A stretch of 64,000 nucleotides of DNA from Macrotrachela quadricornifera (lineage: Eukaryota > Rotifera > Eurotatoria > Philodinida > Philodinidae): NCBI GenBank assembly GCA_022393335.1, contig JAJEKB010020892.1, forward strand, positions 48,481 to 112,480, in the 5' to 3' direction. Of this stretch, positions 24,547-36,458 are shown one piece after another (position 1 is the first letter of the stretch; each line of letters begins with the position of its first letter). The notes beneath the pieces were generated by a model. That model was given only the letters and a program-made list of their open reading frames with translations. It was not told the origin of the DNA and did no database searches. A program made the translations under genes and the position numbers.

Positions 24547-24998
24547 TTCATTCAATTTATCAGAACGAGAATNNNNNNNNNNNNNNNNNNNNNNNNNNNN
24601 NNNNNNNNNNNNNNNNNNNNNNNNNNNNNNNNNNNNNNNNNNNNNNNNNNNNNNNNNNNNNNNNNNNNNNNNNNNNNNNNNNNNNNNNNNNNNNNNNNNN
24701 NNNNNNNNNNNNNNNNNNNNNNNNNNNNNNNNNNNNNNNNNNNNNNNNNNNNNNNNNNNNNNNNNNNNNNNNNNNNNNNNNNNNNNNNNNNNNNNNNNNN
24801 NNNNNNNNNNNNNNNNNNNNNNNNNNNNNNNNNNNNNNNNNNNNNNNNNNNNNNNNNNNNNNNNNNNNNNNNNNNNNNNNNNNNNNNNNNNNNNNNNNNN
24901 NNNNNNNNNNNNNNNNNNNNNNNNNNNNNNNNNNNNNNNNNNNNNNNNNNNNNNNNNNNNNNNNNNNNNNNNTTCATTCAATTTATCAGAACGAGAAT
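24547..24998. other. assembly gap of 400 N flanked by an identical 26-bp direct repeat
   Basis: Positions 24573-24972 are N. The 26 bases before the gap (24547-24572) are identical to the 26 bases after it (24973-24998). Frames running through the Ns are meaningless. Confidence 0.95.
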
Positions 24999-25117
24999 GC
25001 CAATAAGATCTTTTCGAATTGGCGGCACAACAGGGATTATTTGCACAATGAATATACTTAGATTCTAGTGTTAAAATCACACGTCATACATTTCATCTGT
25101 TAACGAAAATATTTCTA

Positions 25118-25169
25118 AGGCGCAGTTCCCCCCCCCCTCCTCCTGTAGTTTTTTTCGGACTACGCCACT
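25118..25169. mobile_element. hAT-type terminal sequence
   Basis: On the minus strand this begins ctagtggcgtagtccg, the TAGTGGCGTAG-like start often seen at hAT ends, followed inside by a C-rich run. It could be the 3' end of the hAT element whose gene ends at 24448, with the gap in between. No matching left end was found upstream of 21560. Confidence 0.5.
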
Positions 25170-28100
25170 AGTCACATGCTCTTAATTACCTCTGTATATA
25201 TCAAACTGTGTTGATAAAAGTACTAGATTAATTACAAGATTTATATGATTATTCTTCTTTGGATATTAGAGCTATCTTTACAATTAAACACTGAATATGA
25301 CTCTTCACACATATTAAAAGAACGAAATATGTTTCTGTATCCTACGAACTATGCTCAACAAGATAGTAATAATGAGTTTGTGAAATGATGATTTTGAATT
25401 CATAGTGACTGATATTATGCGTTACGCGTTTTTGCTGATGTATAAAAATCAAATGAATGTCATAGACAATACTTCGTGCAAGAGATGATTATGATGTGAA
25501 GATGATGATGACGTAGATCGAATCTGTGAGGAAGAAATTTTAAAAAAATCAGTTTAATCATTGTAATTAATCAATGAAAAAAGTCTCATTTTATTTCTTT
25601 CACACTTGAGTCCAACAGTAATAAAGAATTTTAAAAGTGAAGAAATTTTTTAAATAAATATAATATAGTTATAAGAAAATCATGCCAACTTTCATAGAGA
25701 ATAAATAAATACGCTTCGATAGAAAAACGAAATTTTTGCAAGAAGAAATATGTACAGTACAAAATAGGAAAGCGTTCGCATGTCTACACAGAATCGATTC
25801 AGTATTAGTTTTCATAAATACACAAAGATAATGTTTTAGCATTTTCATGCAAGACATATGTTTTGTATGATACATGTGAGAGAAGCGTGTGCGAGTATCT
25901 GTATGAGTAGATCTCGCATGTTTCACTAAAACATTTCAAAATTTGTGCTTTCGTCCATGTACTTACAAAATGCAACTTCACATGTGTACTTATGTTTTCT
26001 ATTTACATGCAAAAAGTGAGAAATATTTTATATAACTTGCATGATAATGCATACCCTATGGTGATTCAAAAATATTTTGCATGTCGATGCAGGTTTTAAG
26101 AAATTTTTGCAAATACACGGGTTTATCTGGATCTCACGTTTGACTGGATAAGTGCAGCTACTGCGGTTGTAAAGGAATTATTGAGCAATTTATTAACACT
26201 GAATGTGAGATCGACTAGCTATGTATGGTAAATTGAAGCTACGCTGACAAATGAATAGATGCCTATATGATATATTTATTGAAAGTATGTCAAACTAGAG
26301 TAGAAGTTTGTCGCAAAACTATCATTAATTGAACTTTTACAGAAAACATAAGTCTGTACAATAACTATGTTGTAATTAACTTGATCTGACAACAGATATA
26401 CTATAATACTTTTCTAACTAAAGAAAAAGGTCAGCGATTTTTAGTTTAATATATAGTTCTTTATTGAAACTGTTTTTATGAGAGATCATTGAAGATTACT
26501 GCTTACAGTAAAAGGATATCACACGAACCAGTACATTTGAGAATAACGCACAGAATTATTGATTTGAAAAAAAAATATGTTAAAGGTCTAAAATCTCTTC
26601 CATTTATTATGCTTTATACGAATATGATTTTCATTTTAAAAATTTTAAATCGTTTATATTTCTATTAATGTTCTCTCAAAATCCGTTTGATTTTTATTCT
26701 AATTCTATTCTAACTTGATTGCATTTTTAAATAATATCATATCAATAAGTCAAGGACTCACATTTTTCTTCATATAGACTAGTTTTCTCCGAATTTTTTA
26801 CATTCTCTCAAATCATTTTGCTAAAATAAATTGAAATTTGCTTTCAACACTGATATTGCATTCTAGTCAAAATATAAACGACGATGTCAACAGTGCACCA
26901 TAATATTTTAAAAGTGTGATACATATAAGTGCAGGAATAATTAATCAGTAATATCGCTTTAGATGAGTCAGGTTGATCGATAAGAACATCCTTTAATAGA
27001 ATCTAAGCAGATATATTTTTGTAGAAGTTTTCAGAAAATTACCAAAGATTCTCGTCTAAGAGCTAACTATGATAAGTTGAAAACAACATTATGTCGTATA
27101 TTTTATACTTGACTTTAGGAGTGCAGACAGGCGACATCTGATGACCAATGCGTTACTCAGCTTCACGATTTAATAAAGTTACTTCTGTCCAACGAAACAT
27201 TGGGATCGATTAATGTAGTTTGTATGCTTAGTTACAAGAAATTACATTTCACACTGGAAGAAAATATTATTTAACATAATAAACTGAGAATAATATTTTT
27301 AAGTTTTCATGAACATATTTCTGTCTAGTGATAGTCTCTGACATAGATATAATAAATAACATTTATTCTGTGAAGAAGTTAATTAAATGGATGATTATCA
27401 TATATCTATGAATTACAGATAGGAATATTTCTATAAAACGACAATGGGTAAAGTGTGGACGTTGGCTTTCAATCTTTCATATGATTAAGAAGACTGAAAT
27501 ATAAAATAATTACAATCGAAATTTATGTTCAGTGATAACTATACAAAATTTTCTTTGAAATAAGAGTGAGTGAATCTGTAAGGTAAGAACTACTTGTTAT
27601 AAATTACATTTGAATCATAGATGAAATCGAACAGATGAAAATTGGGGTCTCGAGAGACGTAGATGACTTATTCTAGACTGTTTCTTACAATCAGTTTTAG
27701 CGATTATTGAGAGAAAATTGAAAGAAATTTTTTTTTCACAACTATTATCACTAACATTATTATTGAGCTGCTTTTTTTGTGTTTATATATCCTCTCAGTT
27801 ATAGTTCTCAAAGCAAATTTCATGCAGCAATGAGAAAACACCTAGACCGATTTCAGTTGAGAATGAAACGAGTCGCACCGACGAGCGTTACTTGTTTGTA
27901 ATATACAGAAAGCAAAAATTTTCATTTTATTTTTTTATCATTTTCTCAAGTTTATTGTTATTTTTATGTTAAAAGAAAAGCAGTAGAATATGAAATGATG
28001 TTAAAGAATAGCAGATGAACATCGATAAACTTATAATAATATACACTACTGATGACTTATTTTTATTATTTTAATTTTATTTTCAATTGAATGATTCTTA

Positions 28101-29764
28101 CAAATATATCACTATTGTTTGATATCATATATACTAAAAAGTTGACATCTTTCAAGAAAATAATAACTATTAAATTGTTTTGTTTATTACATTTTATATA
28201 AAAACTATTGTTTATTTAAGAATTGCAGGACATTCTTGAATATAAAAATAAATAATCAGATAATAGTCAGTAATATATTTCAGTCAAACAAATAAACATT
28301 AATATGAGGATTCAATATATCTCTTTGTATAGATTAAACATATATTATCATAGTTTAATATAACAAGCATATTCTAAAATTATAATGTATTATTTAACAA
28401 ATAACTATAACTATTAGAATTCTTGAAAAACATATTATATAAAAGAAGGTAATATGTATTTTTACTTAATCTTATGATACTAGTTTGATACTTGATATTA
28501 ATTATTGTAGAATAAGTATTTCTAAGAAAGTCATAAGAGATATTCAAAAGCTGTAAGAAAATAATAAAACACTTTCATTCTAAACACATCAAAGGCATGA
28601 TATTTGTATTAAACAGATTCATTCTCCTTGGAAAGTAATGACTTTTCCATAAATCAGGTAGAATGTGCATTTTAATTTGGCAAAGTAAAATCTTATTTTA
28701 CATCTAAAACTTTTTATCGTTCTATGAACTGAAAGTATATATGAGTTGCATGACATCTGCTTTCAAAAAGCTATATGCTTAATTTTATTAGCAGAAAAAT
28801 ATGATATTTTTCATCACTGTTAACAAAGTCTTTGAAAGAAACAAGTATAAGATTGAATAAGACATAATAAAAGAAAAAGTATTTCAAGAAATTTGTTTTG
28901 ATGTTTCATAGATATTGAAGTAAGTAAATTGATTGATACATTTTAAAAATACTTCAGTAGAATAAATTAATTATAATTATAATATAAACTTTTATAGTAA
29001 ACATTCATGGAATCTTTTTTAAACTCGTCATCGTTGACAAATTTCCGTATTTTTTTTCAAAATCATTTCTAAAATTACTAAAATCTATCATATTATCATT
29101 CTCAATGTTAGTTCGAGAACGAATACCTATTCAAGATAGTTTTTTTCATAAATTATTGTGAGCTCTATGAATTTTATCAATTTTTTGATATAATCAGCCC
29201 ATTTGATTCGAACTGGATAAAAACCGCCGGTTTCTTTTGAAGTTGGAATATCGTAATACCTTATGTTACAACGGCTGAATATTTTTAAAGTCTGTTAAAA
29301 CTATCAAAATCGCTCTGCCTTGGACGGCATTATGTATTGTCAATATACTTGAGCTAGTTGTATCAGCCACAGAGCCCAAATTGATCCCAACTCCGAGATA
29401 ATTTTCTATGAAAAAAAGCGCTGCAAAAAAATTGATTAGTGAAATATATGAAAAAATGGTTTCTTTCTCAGTAGATATAAATTCCATTTTATAAAACAGT
29501 GGATTTCTGATAGAATGAAGTCTCTATAAGCGTTTACAATGAGAACCGGAAAGTTTAAGAGCTTCTATCGGTACTGTGAATAAATGTGCGACATGGAAAT
29601 AATATAACTTTGTTTCATCATTTTTCAGTTGAAATAAATGCCACTCATCTTTGACCTCAGTTCACTAATGGGTGCATGAATTTTAGGCTATTTCTTACGA
29701 AGAAACACTGTCAATTTATAACTTCCTTATTAACTCATAGTTTGTTCATAGGTAAGGCTTATAG
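25170..29764. other. gene-poor AT-rich spacer
   Basis: 4.6 kb with no recognisable gene, RNA or strong repeat. Open frames such as 29266-29487 (minus) have no family motif and no splice context. Confidence 0.5.
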
Positions 29765-30173
29765 TAGATACAAATCCATATTTAAAAGTTCAAAAATGAC
29801 TTCTCTAAGTACCTTTTAATTATTAATTAATCTTAACTAATGCTAATTAATAATGATGCAGTGGAAAAAGGTATATTTTTACAATAAAAAAAATAAATGA
29901 AAAACATGGTTTTCTGTGTCATTCGATGGAGTTTTTCAAGCTCTATCGACTGACATATTCCTTACTTTCAAAAACTTTTATTTTTCAAGAAGAAAATTCG
30001 ATATTGGGGGCAAGATGTCCTAAAACCGGCTTGTAAGAGGCAGTTTTCACCATTATATCTTTGTTTACCGTCAAAATGAATATGATAGTCGAAATAAGCT
30101 GCAAAAATTGACCCAGATGACATTTTTTTCTGAAAAAAAAATTCTGTCAAAATTACGCCCGTATACCCCTCTC

Positions 30174-30675
30174 CCCAGGTCGAACAATCCGACTATCGAA
30201 TCCCGTCGGATCCTACAGGAAAACCCATACAATCCGATAACTTCCAATAGGAATCCGACGTCGGATATTGTAGGATCCTATGAGGATTCTGTAGGAAAAC
30301 TGCTTGTTACCAACAATCATATATCCAAATGATCCTAAAACAAATAAAAAAAAACTATTTTCATAATAAAATACTCACTAACGTAATTCTATACGAAAAT
30401 CATCCTAAAATAAATAAAAAATGATTTTTTTTTAATTAATTTTATACTTACTTGTCCATGTAGATACAGATATGGACCTAAAATAAAGAGGAAAAAAGAT
30501 TTTTAAAATAGTAAAATACTTATTGGTTCATTTGGATATACAAATGGAACCAAAATGAATAAAAAAATTATTTAATTAAATAAATACTTACTTGCCCAGT
30601 TATATGATAAAATACACCTAAGGACATCAATATTGTCGGATATTGTCGGATCCGATGGGGTGGCTTCGACCTGGG
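30174..30675. mobile_element. TIR element nested in the foldback loop
   Basis: It starts cccaggtcgaac and ends ttcgacctggg, an 11-base near-perfect terminal inverted repeat. Subterminal sequence is rich in cggatcc and tcggat motifs on both sides, followed inside by a tandem array (30331-30611). There is no transposase. The same CCCAGGTCG start is found at 34013. Confidence 0.75.
30331..30611 (+). repeat. tandem array of four ~70-bp AT-rich units
   Basis: Four degenerate units each begin with cctaaaa or ccaaaat followed by aataaaaaa, contain taaaatactta-like sequence in the middle, and end before the next ccta. They form most of the interior of the nested element. Confidence 0.65.
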
Positions 30676-31125
30676 CCCTCAGCTCTTTCAAATATGGTTT
30701 TTCTAGTGACTCGGTGAACATCCGATTTCAGTAGAAATTTTTATTAATCAGAAAAAAATATGATTTCGGGATCAATTTTTGATGCTAATTTCAACTATCA
30801 TATTCATTTTGACGGTAAACAAAGATATAATGGTGAAAACTGCCTATTACAAGGCAGTTTTAGGGCATATTGTTCCCAATATCGAGTTTTCTTCTTCAAA
30901 AATAAAAGTTTTTGAAAGTAAGGAATATGTCAGTCGATAGACCTTGAAAAACTCTATCGAATGACACAAAAATCCATTTTTTTTTCATTTACTTTTTTTT
31001 ATTGTAAAAATTTACTTTTTCGCACTGCACTATTATTAATGAGCATTAATTAAGACTAATTAGTAATTAAAAGGTACTTAGAGAAGTCATTTTTGAACTT
31101 TTTAAATATGAATTTGTATCTACAG

Positions 31126-32323
31126 ATATTTCTCTTTAAAATTACACTAGAATCAAGCAAAAACAATGCACCCATGAAAAACTAGAAAATTTTTTAAAAA
31201 TGCGTCTCAAGCCAAAAATGTTAGTGAATTAATAACTCAATTAATATTTGACTAATTTCTTTCCTATTACACAGCTATACTATTGAAGGTATTCTCTACG
31301 AACTGACAAAGTTTCAGGATATATTGGGTTGGGGACACTTCTCCGCCTTAAGTGAAACCCAGATAAAATTACTTCATTTTAGTTTGAAAATGATTTAGGT
31401 AGCAAAATATGAAAATTTCCTTTTTTTTACCTTTTACATGCCATGATTGTAAGAAAATTTTAATATTTTTCGACAACATGATTCTCCTGCAATGAAACTT
31501 CGTAAAATACGCATGACTATGAAACACATACAACAAAACGTCTCTACTATCAGTTTTCTGTGCTAAAAGTTTCATGAAAACGATGTAAATTATTTTATTC
31601 TTCGTCATTTCTTTGTTTCATGGATGATTTAGATTAGAAGCTGAGCTACAGTTTTATGCAAACGAAAAATCTAGTTTCTTAAATAAGTGTCTTTTATATA
31701 TTTATTCATTTCTTGTGAACGTCATATCTCACAATATGTGTCTTTATAGTGAAACTAAATTAAATTAGTCAACATAGTCGAAAATATACTTATTCCTTTG
31801 ACGATTTTAGAATTTAAATAGATGATTAATAATTATCTGAAATATATTTTTTATCTTCCATTCATCAGAGAGATAGTTTTGAAACAGATATGTGTGTTGT
31901 CTGTACTTGATCACATCAAATTTTAAACTCTGTTGCTAGAAAGTTTTAAGAAAAGACGTTCATGAAACACTAAAAAATTAAGACAAGATATTTAATTCGT
32001 AGCAGACTTACCGTTAGACTTATCAACTTCACGTCTCTCCTCTGATAAACACATGAAATAGACGTTCATAAATGGAGGGGAGAGGCTTATTCTTCGAATT
32101 AAAAGTTTGTGAGTAAACTTATATTGAGATCCGTTTTTTTGACTAATTAAGGCCACTCTCCTCACCTCAAAAAATGGATCTCAGTCCAGGTACGTTCAAA
32201 TGAGCTGAAATTTGCAGCATACATTGAAGCTAAAGTGAGAAGGTTATGCTAAAATGTTCAGCTCGATTTACTGACGTTTGAAAGGGATATGAACCAAACA
32301 AGAGTTAAAAATAGGTCATTTTA
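31126..32323. other. intergenic between foldback elements
   Basis: No recognisable gene. AT-rich, with short non-coding frames only. Confidence 0.45.
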
Positions 32324-32640
32324 CAATCCATTTTTCTGTCTGAGCTCTTGCAGTATATTTACATTCTTTTTTGTTTGAAAGAGCATCCGAAGATGCAATG
32401 CAGTACGGAGTCCTTATATTTTAAACTGTTACTTTTTAAGCAGAGAAAAGAGTTGACAAGTTCAATACCTCAAAAAAGCTCTAAATATGGTGGTCTATTT
32501 ATATAAGTGTTGTATATATAATAAAAAACAAGGTTAATTTAAAAAAATGACTCTGTACTGCATTGCATCTTGATGTGATCTTTCAAAAGGAAAACAAAAT
32601 GTAAATATAATAAATGAGTCTGACAGAGAAAAATGGGTTG
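32324..32640. mobile_element. small foldback repeat, ~88-bp arms
   Basis: The left arm (32326-32413) is the imperfect reverse complement of the right arm (32549-32637). The best-matching part is gatgcaatgcagtac near 32392-32406, with its complement near 32555-32570. The 135-bp loop is non-coding. Confidence 0.7.
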
Positions 32641-32987
32641 CGCGGTCTAGAAAGTCTAGACTAAGAAAAAAACGTAAAACATTTTTCGTTTTCCTAGAAA
32701 TAATCATATCTTTCAAGAAGATGTTAACGAAAATCATATCATATCTTGAAAATCTGAAAACAGGCTATCTTCCTATGCATTTATCTCAATTTCGAAATTG
32801 TTGACGAAAATTGACATTTCTTGAAGGAAGAGGTGGTCTTAATTGAAATATACATATTTTTACACATTTCGTTGATTTATGCTTTTTTTTTAATAGAGTC
32901 AATCTTTATTTTATTTGATAAATAAATAAAAATACAAGCATAATAAATACTGTTTTAAAATTACTTTGATAAAAAATCGAGCAGTCA

Positions 32988-33587
32988 TCCTATTCCGCGA
33001 TGTTGAACATTAACGGATCCAGTTCCGCCTAGGGAACTAATTCCACCAATTCCGGAATTACACAAAGTTTGAGAAGCGATTCCGGAATCGGTACTAGTTC
33101 CATCAACTCCGGAATTGGAAGGAATTCCTAGGAATTCCATCTGATTCCGGATCCGTTCACCATAATAACTTAGAAGCATACGATAAAGACTAATGTATAT
33201 ATGATTCCGGAATCAGACGGAATTCCTAGGAATTCCATGTAATTCCGTCTGATTCCGGATCCGGAATCGCTCGTTTATGTTGAAGATTAACCTACAACCA
33301 CAATAGCAAACATGAGGGTGAAGGCGACAAGCGATTCCGCTGAACGATTCCGGAATCAGAAGGAATTCCTAGGAATTCCATCTGATTCCGGATCCGTTCA
33401 CTATGATAACTTAGAAGCATACGATAAAGACTAATGCATATATGATTCCGGAATCAGACGAAATTCCTAGGAATTCCTTCTGATGGCGGAATTGAATTGT
33501 CTTATGTTAATATCTGTTTCCGGAATCGGATGTAACTAGATCCTAGGCGGAACTGGATCCGCTAATGTTCAACATCACGGAATAGGA
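32988..33587. mobile_element. 600-bp MITE with 46-bp terminal inverted repeats
   Basis: Ends 32988-33033 and 33542-33587 are inverted repeats with 44 of 46 bases matching; outer bases are tcctattccg. The interior is built from repeated palindromes around ggaattcctaggaattcc. A ~115-bp unit containing cttagaagcatacgataaag occurs twice (about 33113-33228 and 33356-33475). No coding capacity. A 12-base direct repeat, aaaaaatcgagc, lies just outside (32971-32982 and 33597-33608) and may be a target duplication if the true borders are slightly further out. Confidence 0.85.
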
Positions 33588-33968
33588 TATATTCTCAAAA
33601 AATCGAGCTAACTCAAAACTTAAGTTTCGGATGAATACAAAATCAACATTTTTGATACCAAATATCTGCAGGATGATTAAGTCGAAAATAGTAGAGATTT
33701 AGTCTAATAAAGACATGTATGTTATGAAACGAGCTATTTTATAGACAAAGAGTGATATTCGTATTAATCACAAGTTACAGTACATATCACGCATAAATGT
33801 ATCAAAAGCAGATACTTGTTGATAACTTCATTTTATTTTTGTAATATGACATTCAATAATTTTTGCCTTGAATGTCAAGTAATGAACAGACTAAAAACTG
33901 ATAAAATTAGTGAAAAAGAGTATTTAATTTAAAATAATAATAATGAAATCCATATAATATTATCCATA

Positions 33969-34963
33969 GGGTACTTCAAAAGTTTTCCCCCCCGCTTCTT
34001 CTAAAAGCCTTACCCAGGTCGTTCAAAGCGGAGCCGTTTACAATGCGTTTCCCGAATGTAAACCGTAACTAAGCGGAATCTTTACGGCGGTAAATGAATC
34101 GTCTCGTTCTATAATCATAGGCACAGTTTTACGGCATTGTAAACGTGATGTATTCTCTTTCTAAACGATTTCTATGCGGCTATGTACAGAATCAGAATAG
34201 ACCATATTACTGCGCCCATTTTGACAGCCACTATACCCTTTGTTTTGATGTCATAAATGGTCGTATCCGGACCGTATCGTTCAACCTGAATAGTTTGGGT
34301 TCAAGTACTCTGTTATAATTCTTAGATATATTTCAGATTATGGACAAAATTTCAGCCCTATAAATCTTATCCTTTTTCTGTTGTTCATCATTCCTTTTAC
34401 GTTACATAACGGTTAATTTATAATAAATGACAGAACTTTGTATTTTGATACCTAAAAACATTGTATTTACAAAAAAAAACAAAATATACCAGAAGATGCA
34501 CCATGAAAAGCTCTATAATCTACGATGTAAAATTTAACTTAACTGTGTCCTTTTTGTTTCAAAATAAACAGTATTCTAATTAACAAACTTTCGACTCTGC
34601 TGCGAAAAGTACTCCAGAGAATTTTCCTTTTTTCTAAAATGAAAAGCACACAATTAAAATAATCTATTCTTTCGAAATTGTAGAGCTTTTCACGCTGCAT
34701 CTTCTGGTATAGTTTATCTTTTAAATAGAGTATATTAAAGGTCAAAATATGAGATGCAAAATTTTACCACCTATTACCATTCATTAGTTAGCAAATCGCA
34801 TGTGCCTACCGTAAAAGAAATGATGGGCAACAGAAAAAGGATAAGATTTATAAGGCTGAAATTTTGCCTATAATCCGAAATATGTTTAAGCATGATAAAA
34901 GAATACTTGAATCCAAACTAAGACTTTTAGAAGAAGTGGGCGAAAAAACTTTTGGACTGCCTC
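33969..34963. mobile_element. ~1-kb foldback element with a second element inserted in one arm
   Basis: The left arm runs 33969-34012 and 34291-34525. The right arm, its reverse complement, runs about 34670-34963. Matching blocks include acagaaaaaggataagattt (34831-34850) with its complement near 34366-34385. The arm tips at the loop carry the gcatcttctggtata block shared with 11648-12231 and 53050-53265. The left arm is interrupted by 34013-34290. Non-coding. Confidence 0.8.
34013..34290. mobile_element. 278-bp TIR element inserted at a TA site
   Basis: It begins cccaggtcgttc and ends gttcaacctgaa, a degenerate inverted repeat around CAGGT. Comparison with the uninterrupted right arm of the surrounding foldback (cttagtttgg on the complementary strand) shows the insertion split a single TA, now present at 34011-34012 and 34291-34292. 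An internal perfect palindrome pair, cgtttacaatgc and gcattgtaaacg, is about 100 bases apart. Confidence 0.7.
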
Positions 34964-35072
34964 ATATGATTCACACATAACTACACTTTATCACATGTAA
35001 TCCTAAAAAATCCTTTATTATTTATTTACATTGAAAACAATGAAATCTTTTACCTTCATAACTTAACAGATT

Positions 35073-36408
35073 ATGAAGTTTACATATGTTTCCAATCTTG
35101 TAGATCAATCAATCATGAACTTTATAGCTACTCTTCGTTATATTAAATCACGTTTGATTGAATTAAATTTTTTCGAAACTTCAGCTACTCGAACTAATCC
35201 TGATCAGTTACGTATAGCCATTATTTCCACTCGATTATATATTATTCTTCTGACGATTATTATATTAATCCTTGTTTTATTTACTGTTTTGGGTCAAGAG
35301 ACACAAATTATTACCATTAAAAATCCATCAGAAGATGTTTTTCAACAACTCTCTTCCCAATATTCAACTACACTTCATTGTCCATGCAGTCAGAACGAAA
35401 TATTATACAAAACCTTTATCAATGCATCATACAAGTTTCATCCAGTATGTTCAAGTGTGTTTATCTCAAATGACTGGATCAATCTTTTATTTCGTTCCGA
35501 TATTGGTTATTTCTATCCATTCGATTTTCGTTCATCTGCTAGTGGTCAATTCCAACTTCTTGCTTCACTTTGTTCATTCGCTGATAGAATTATAAAAGAT
35601 ACAATAGACGATTTTTTTTCAAGTGCTTTATTAAGTCCTGAAACTCTTTTATTAGTATCACTTAAGAGTCAAAGTGAGGCAAAAAGTCAGTTTTTGAAAA
35701 CATCAACAATTTATACGTTTCGTCGTCTTCTTAATCTGATACGTAGTACAACTCTAATCAATGGTTTACAGCCAGCAATGCAAACATCAAAGATCCATTT
35801 AGTACACATATACCCAGATGATTCGATTGACGCATTTTCATATGAAACTATTTGGAATTTTGAAAATAATGATGAATGTTTTTGTGGTATTATTTCATCT
35901 TGTTATGCACCTTCCGCTTTTTTTAATTTATTTACCGAAGAAACAGAAGGATACTTTAATCCGCCAGTTGTTCCTATAGCAACTGTACCTGGATTTGTAG
36001 TTGGATGCTATGCTCTTGAGGCACTTCTTTATTCATCACTTGAATGTTTCTTCGATTCAACTTGTCTCAATACTGTTCTCACATTTTTTCCAAACAATAA
36101 TATTACAAATCTTGATACTATTAATATTAATCAAACTCGATATTCACCTGAAACTACTATTGAAATACTTGTCAACAACATTTTTATTGAATATTGGTTA
36201 ATGGAAAGTTCCTTTTCTAACTATTATTCTCAATGTGCTCCAATACTCTGTACATATAAATTCACACGAAATAATGGTATTCTAAAAATATTAACAACGT
36301 TATTAGGTATATATGGAGGATTGATAGTTGTGCTGCGCTTTTGTATTCCACATATTGTTTATTATTGGCACAATCGTAAGATTATATTTCGAAGAGATGT
36401 CAATACGC
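35073..36408 (+). CDS. three-unit two-TM Cys-rich membrane protein, exon 1 (unit 1)
   Basis: This is the first of three coding exons predicted to form one 1300-residue protein (35073-36408, 36459-37748, 38930-40206; 3903 nt, divisible by 3). Unit 1, residues 1-445: short N-terminal segment, TM1 about 54-74, a ~330-residue ectodomain, TM2 about 405-430, short basic tail. The ectodomain has NPS, CPC, HPVC, SLC, CFC, SSC, VGC, LEC, STC and YYSQCAPILCTY, giving 12 cysteines conserved in all three units. The start ATG follows a candidate acceptor (ttaacag at 35063-35069). If the 50-nt intron 36409-36458 is retained, translation stops at 36441-36443 and gives a 456-aa single-unit form. The intron has GTAAAG at its start, ctaat as a possible branch site and TTTTAG at its end; both junctions are phase 1. 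I do not recognise the family. The topology is that of DEG/ENaC/ASIC or P2X subunits, but I cannot see their signature motifs. Confidence 0.85.
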
Positions 36409-36458
36409 GTAAAGTTTTATCTATTCTATATTCTAATGTATAAGTATTGTTGTTTTAG

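Larger units (their letters stand above)
29765..31125. mobile_element. large foldback element with ~385-bp inverted arms
   Basis: The left arm (29765-30150) and right arm (30735-31125) are imperfect reverse complements over their length. Shared blocks include aaagatataatggtgaaaac at 30820-30839, whose complement lies near 30048-30067. A weaker match (gggtgcat) continues outward to about 29670 and 31175. There is no coding capacity. The loop is occupied by a different element, 30174-30675. Confidence 0.85.

Noticed and set aside
24543..25061. Open frames across the N run on both strands
   Set aside because: They consist of undefined residues through an assembly gap.
30108..30332. Short plus-strand frame ending inside the nested TIR element
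   Set aside because: It crosses the border of two mobile elements, so it cannot be a conserved gene.
29670..31175. Interpretation of the 30-kb palindrome as an assembly artefact (inverted misjoin)
   Set aside because: The arms are clearly diverged from each other rather than identical, so they are old inverted copies. An artefact would give near-perfect identity.
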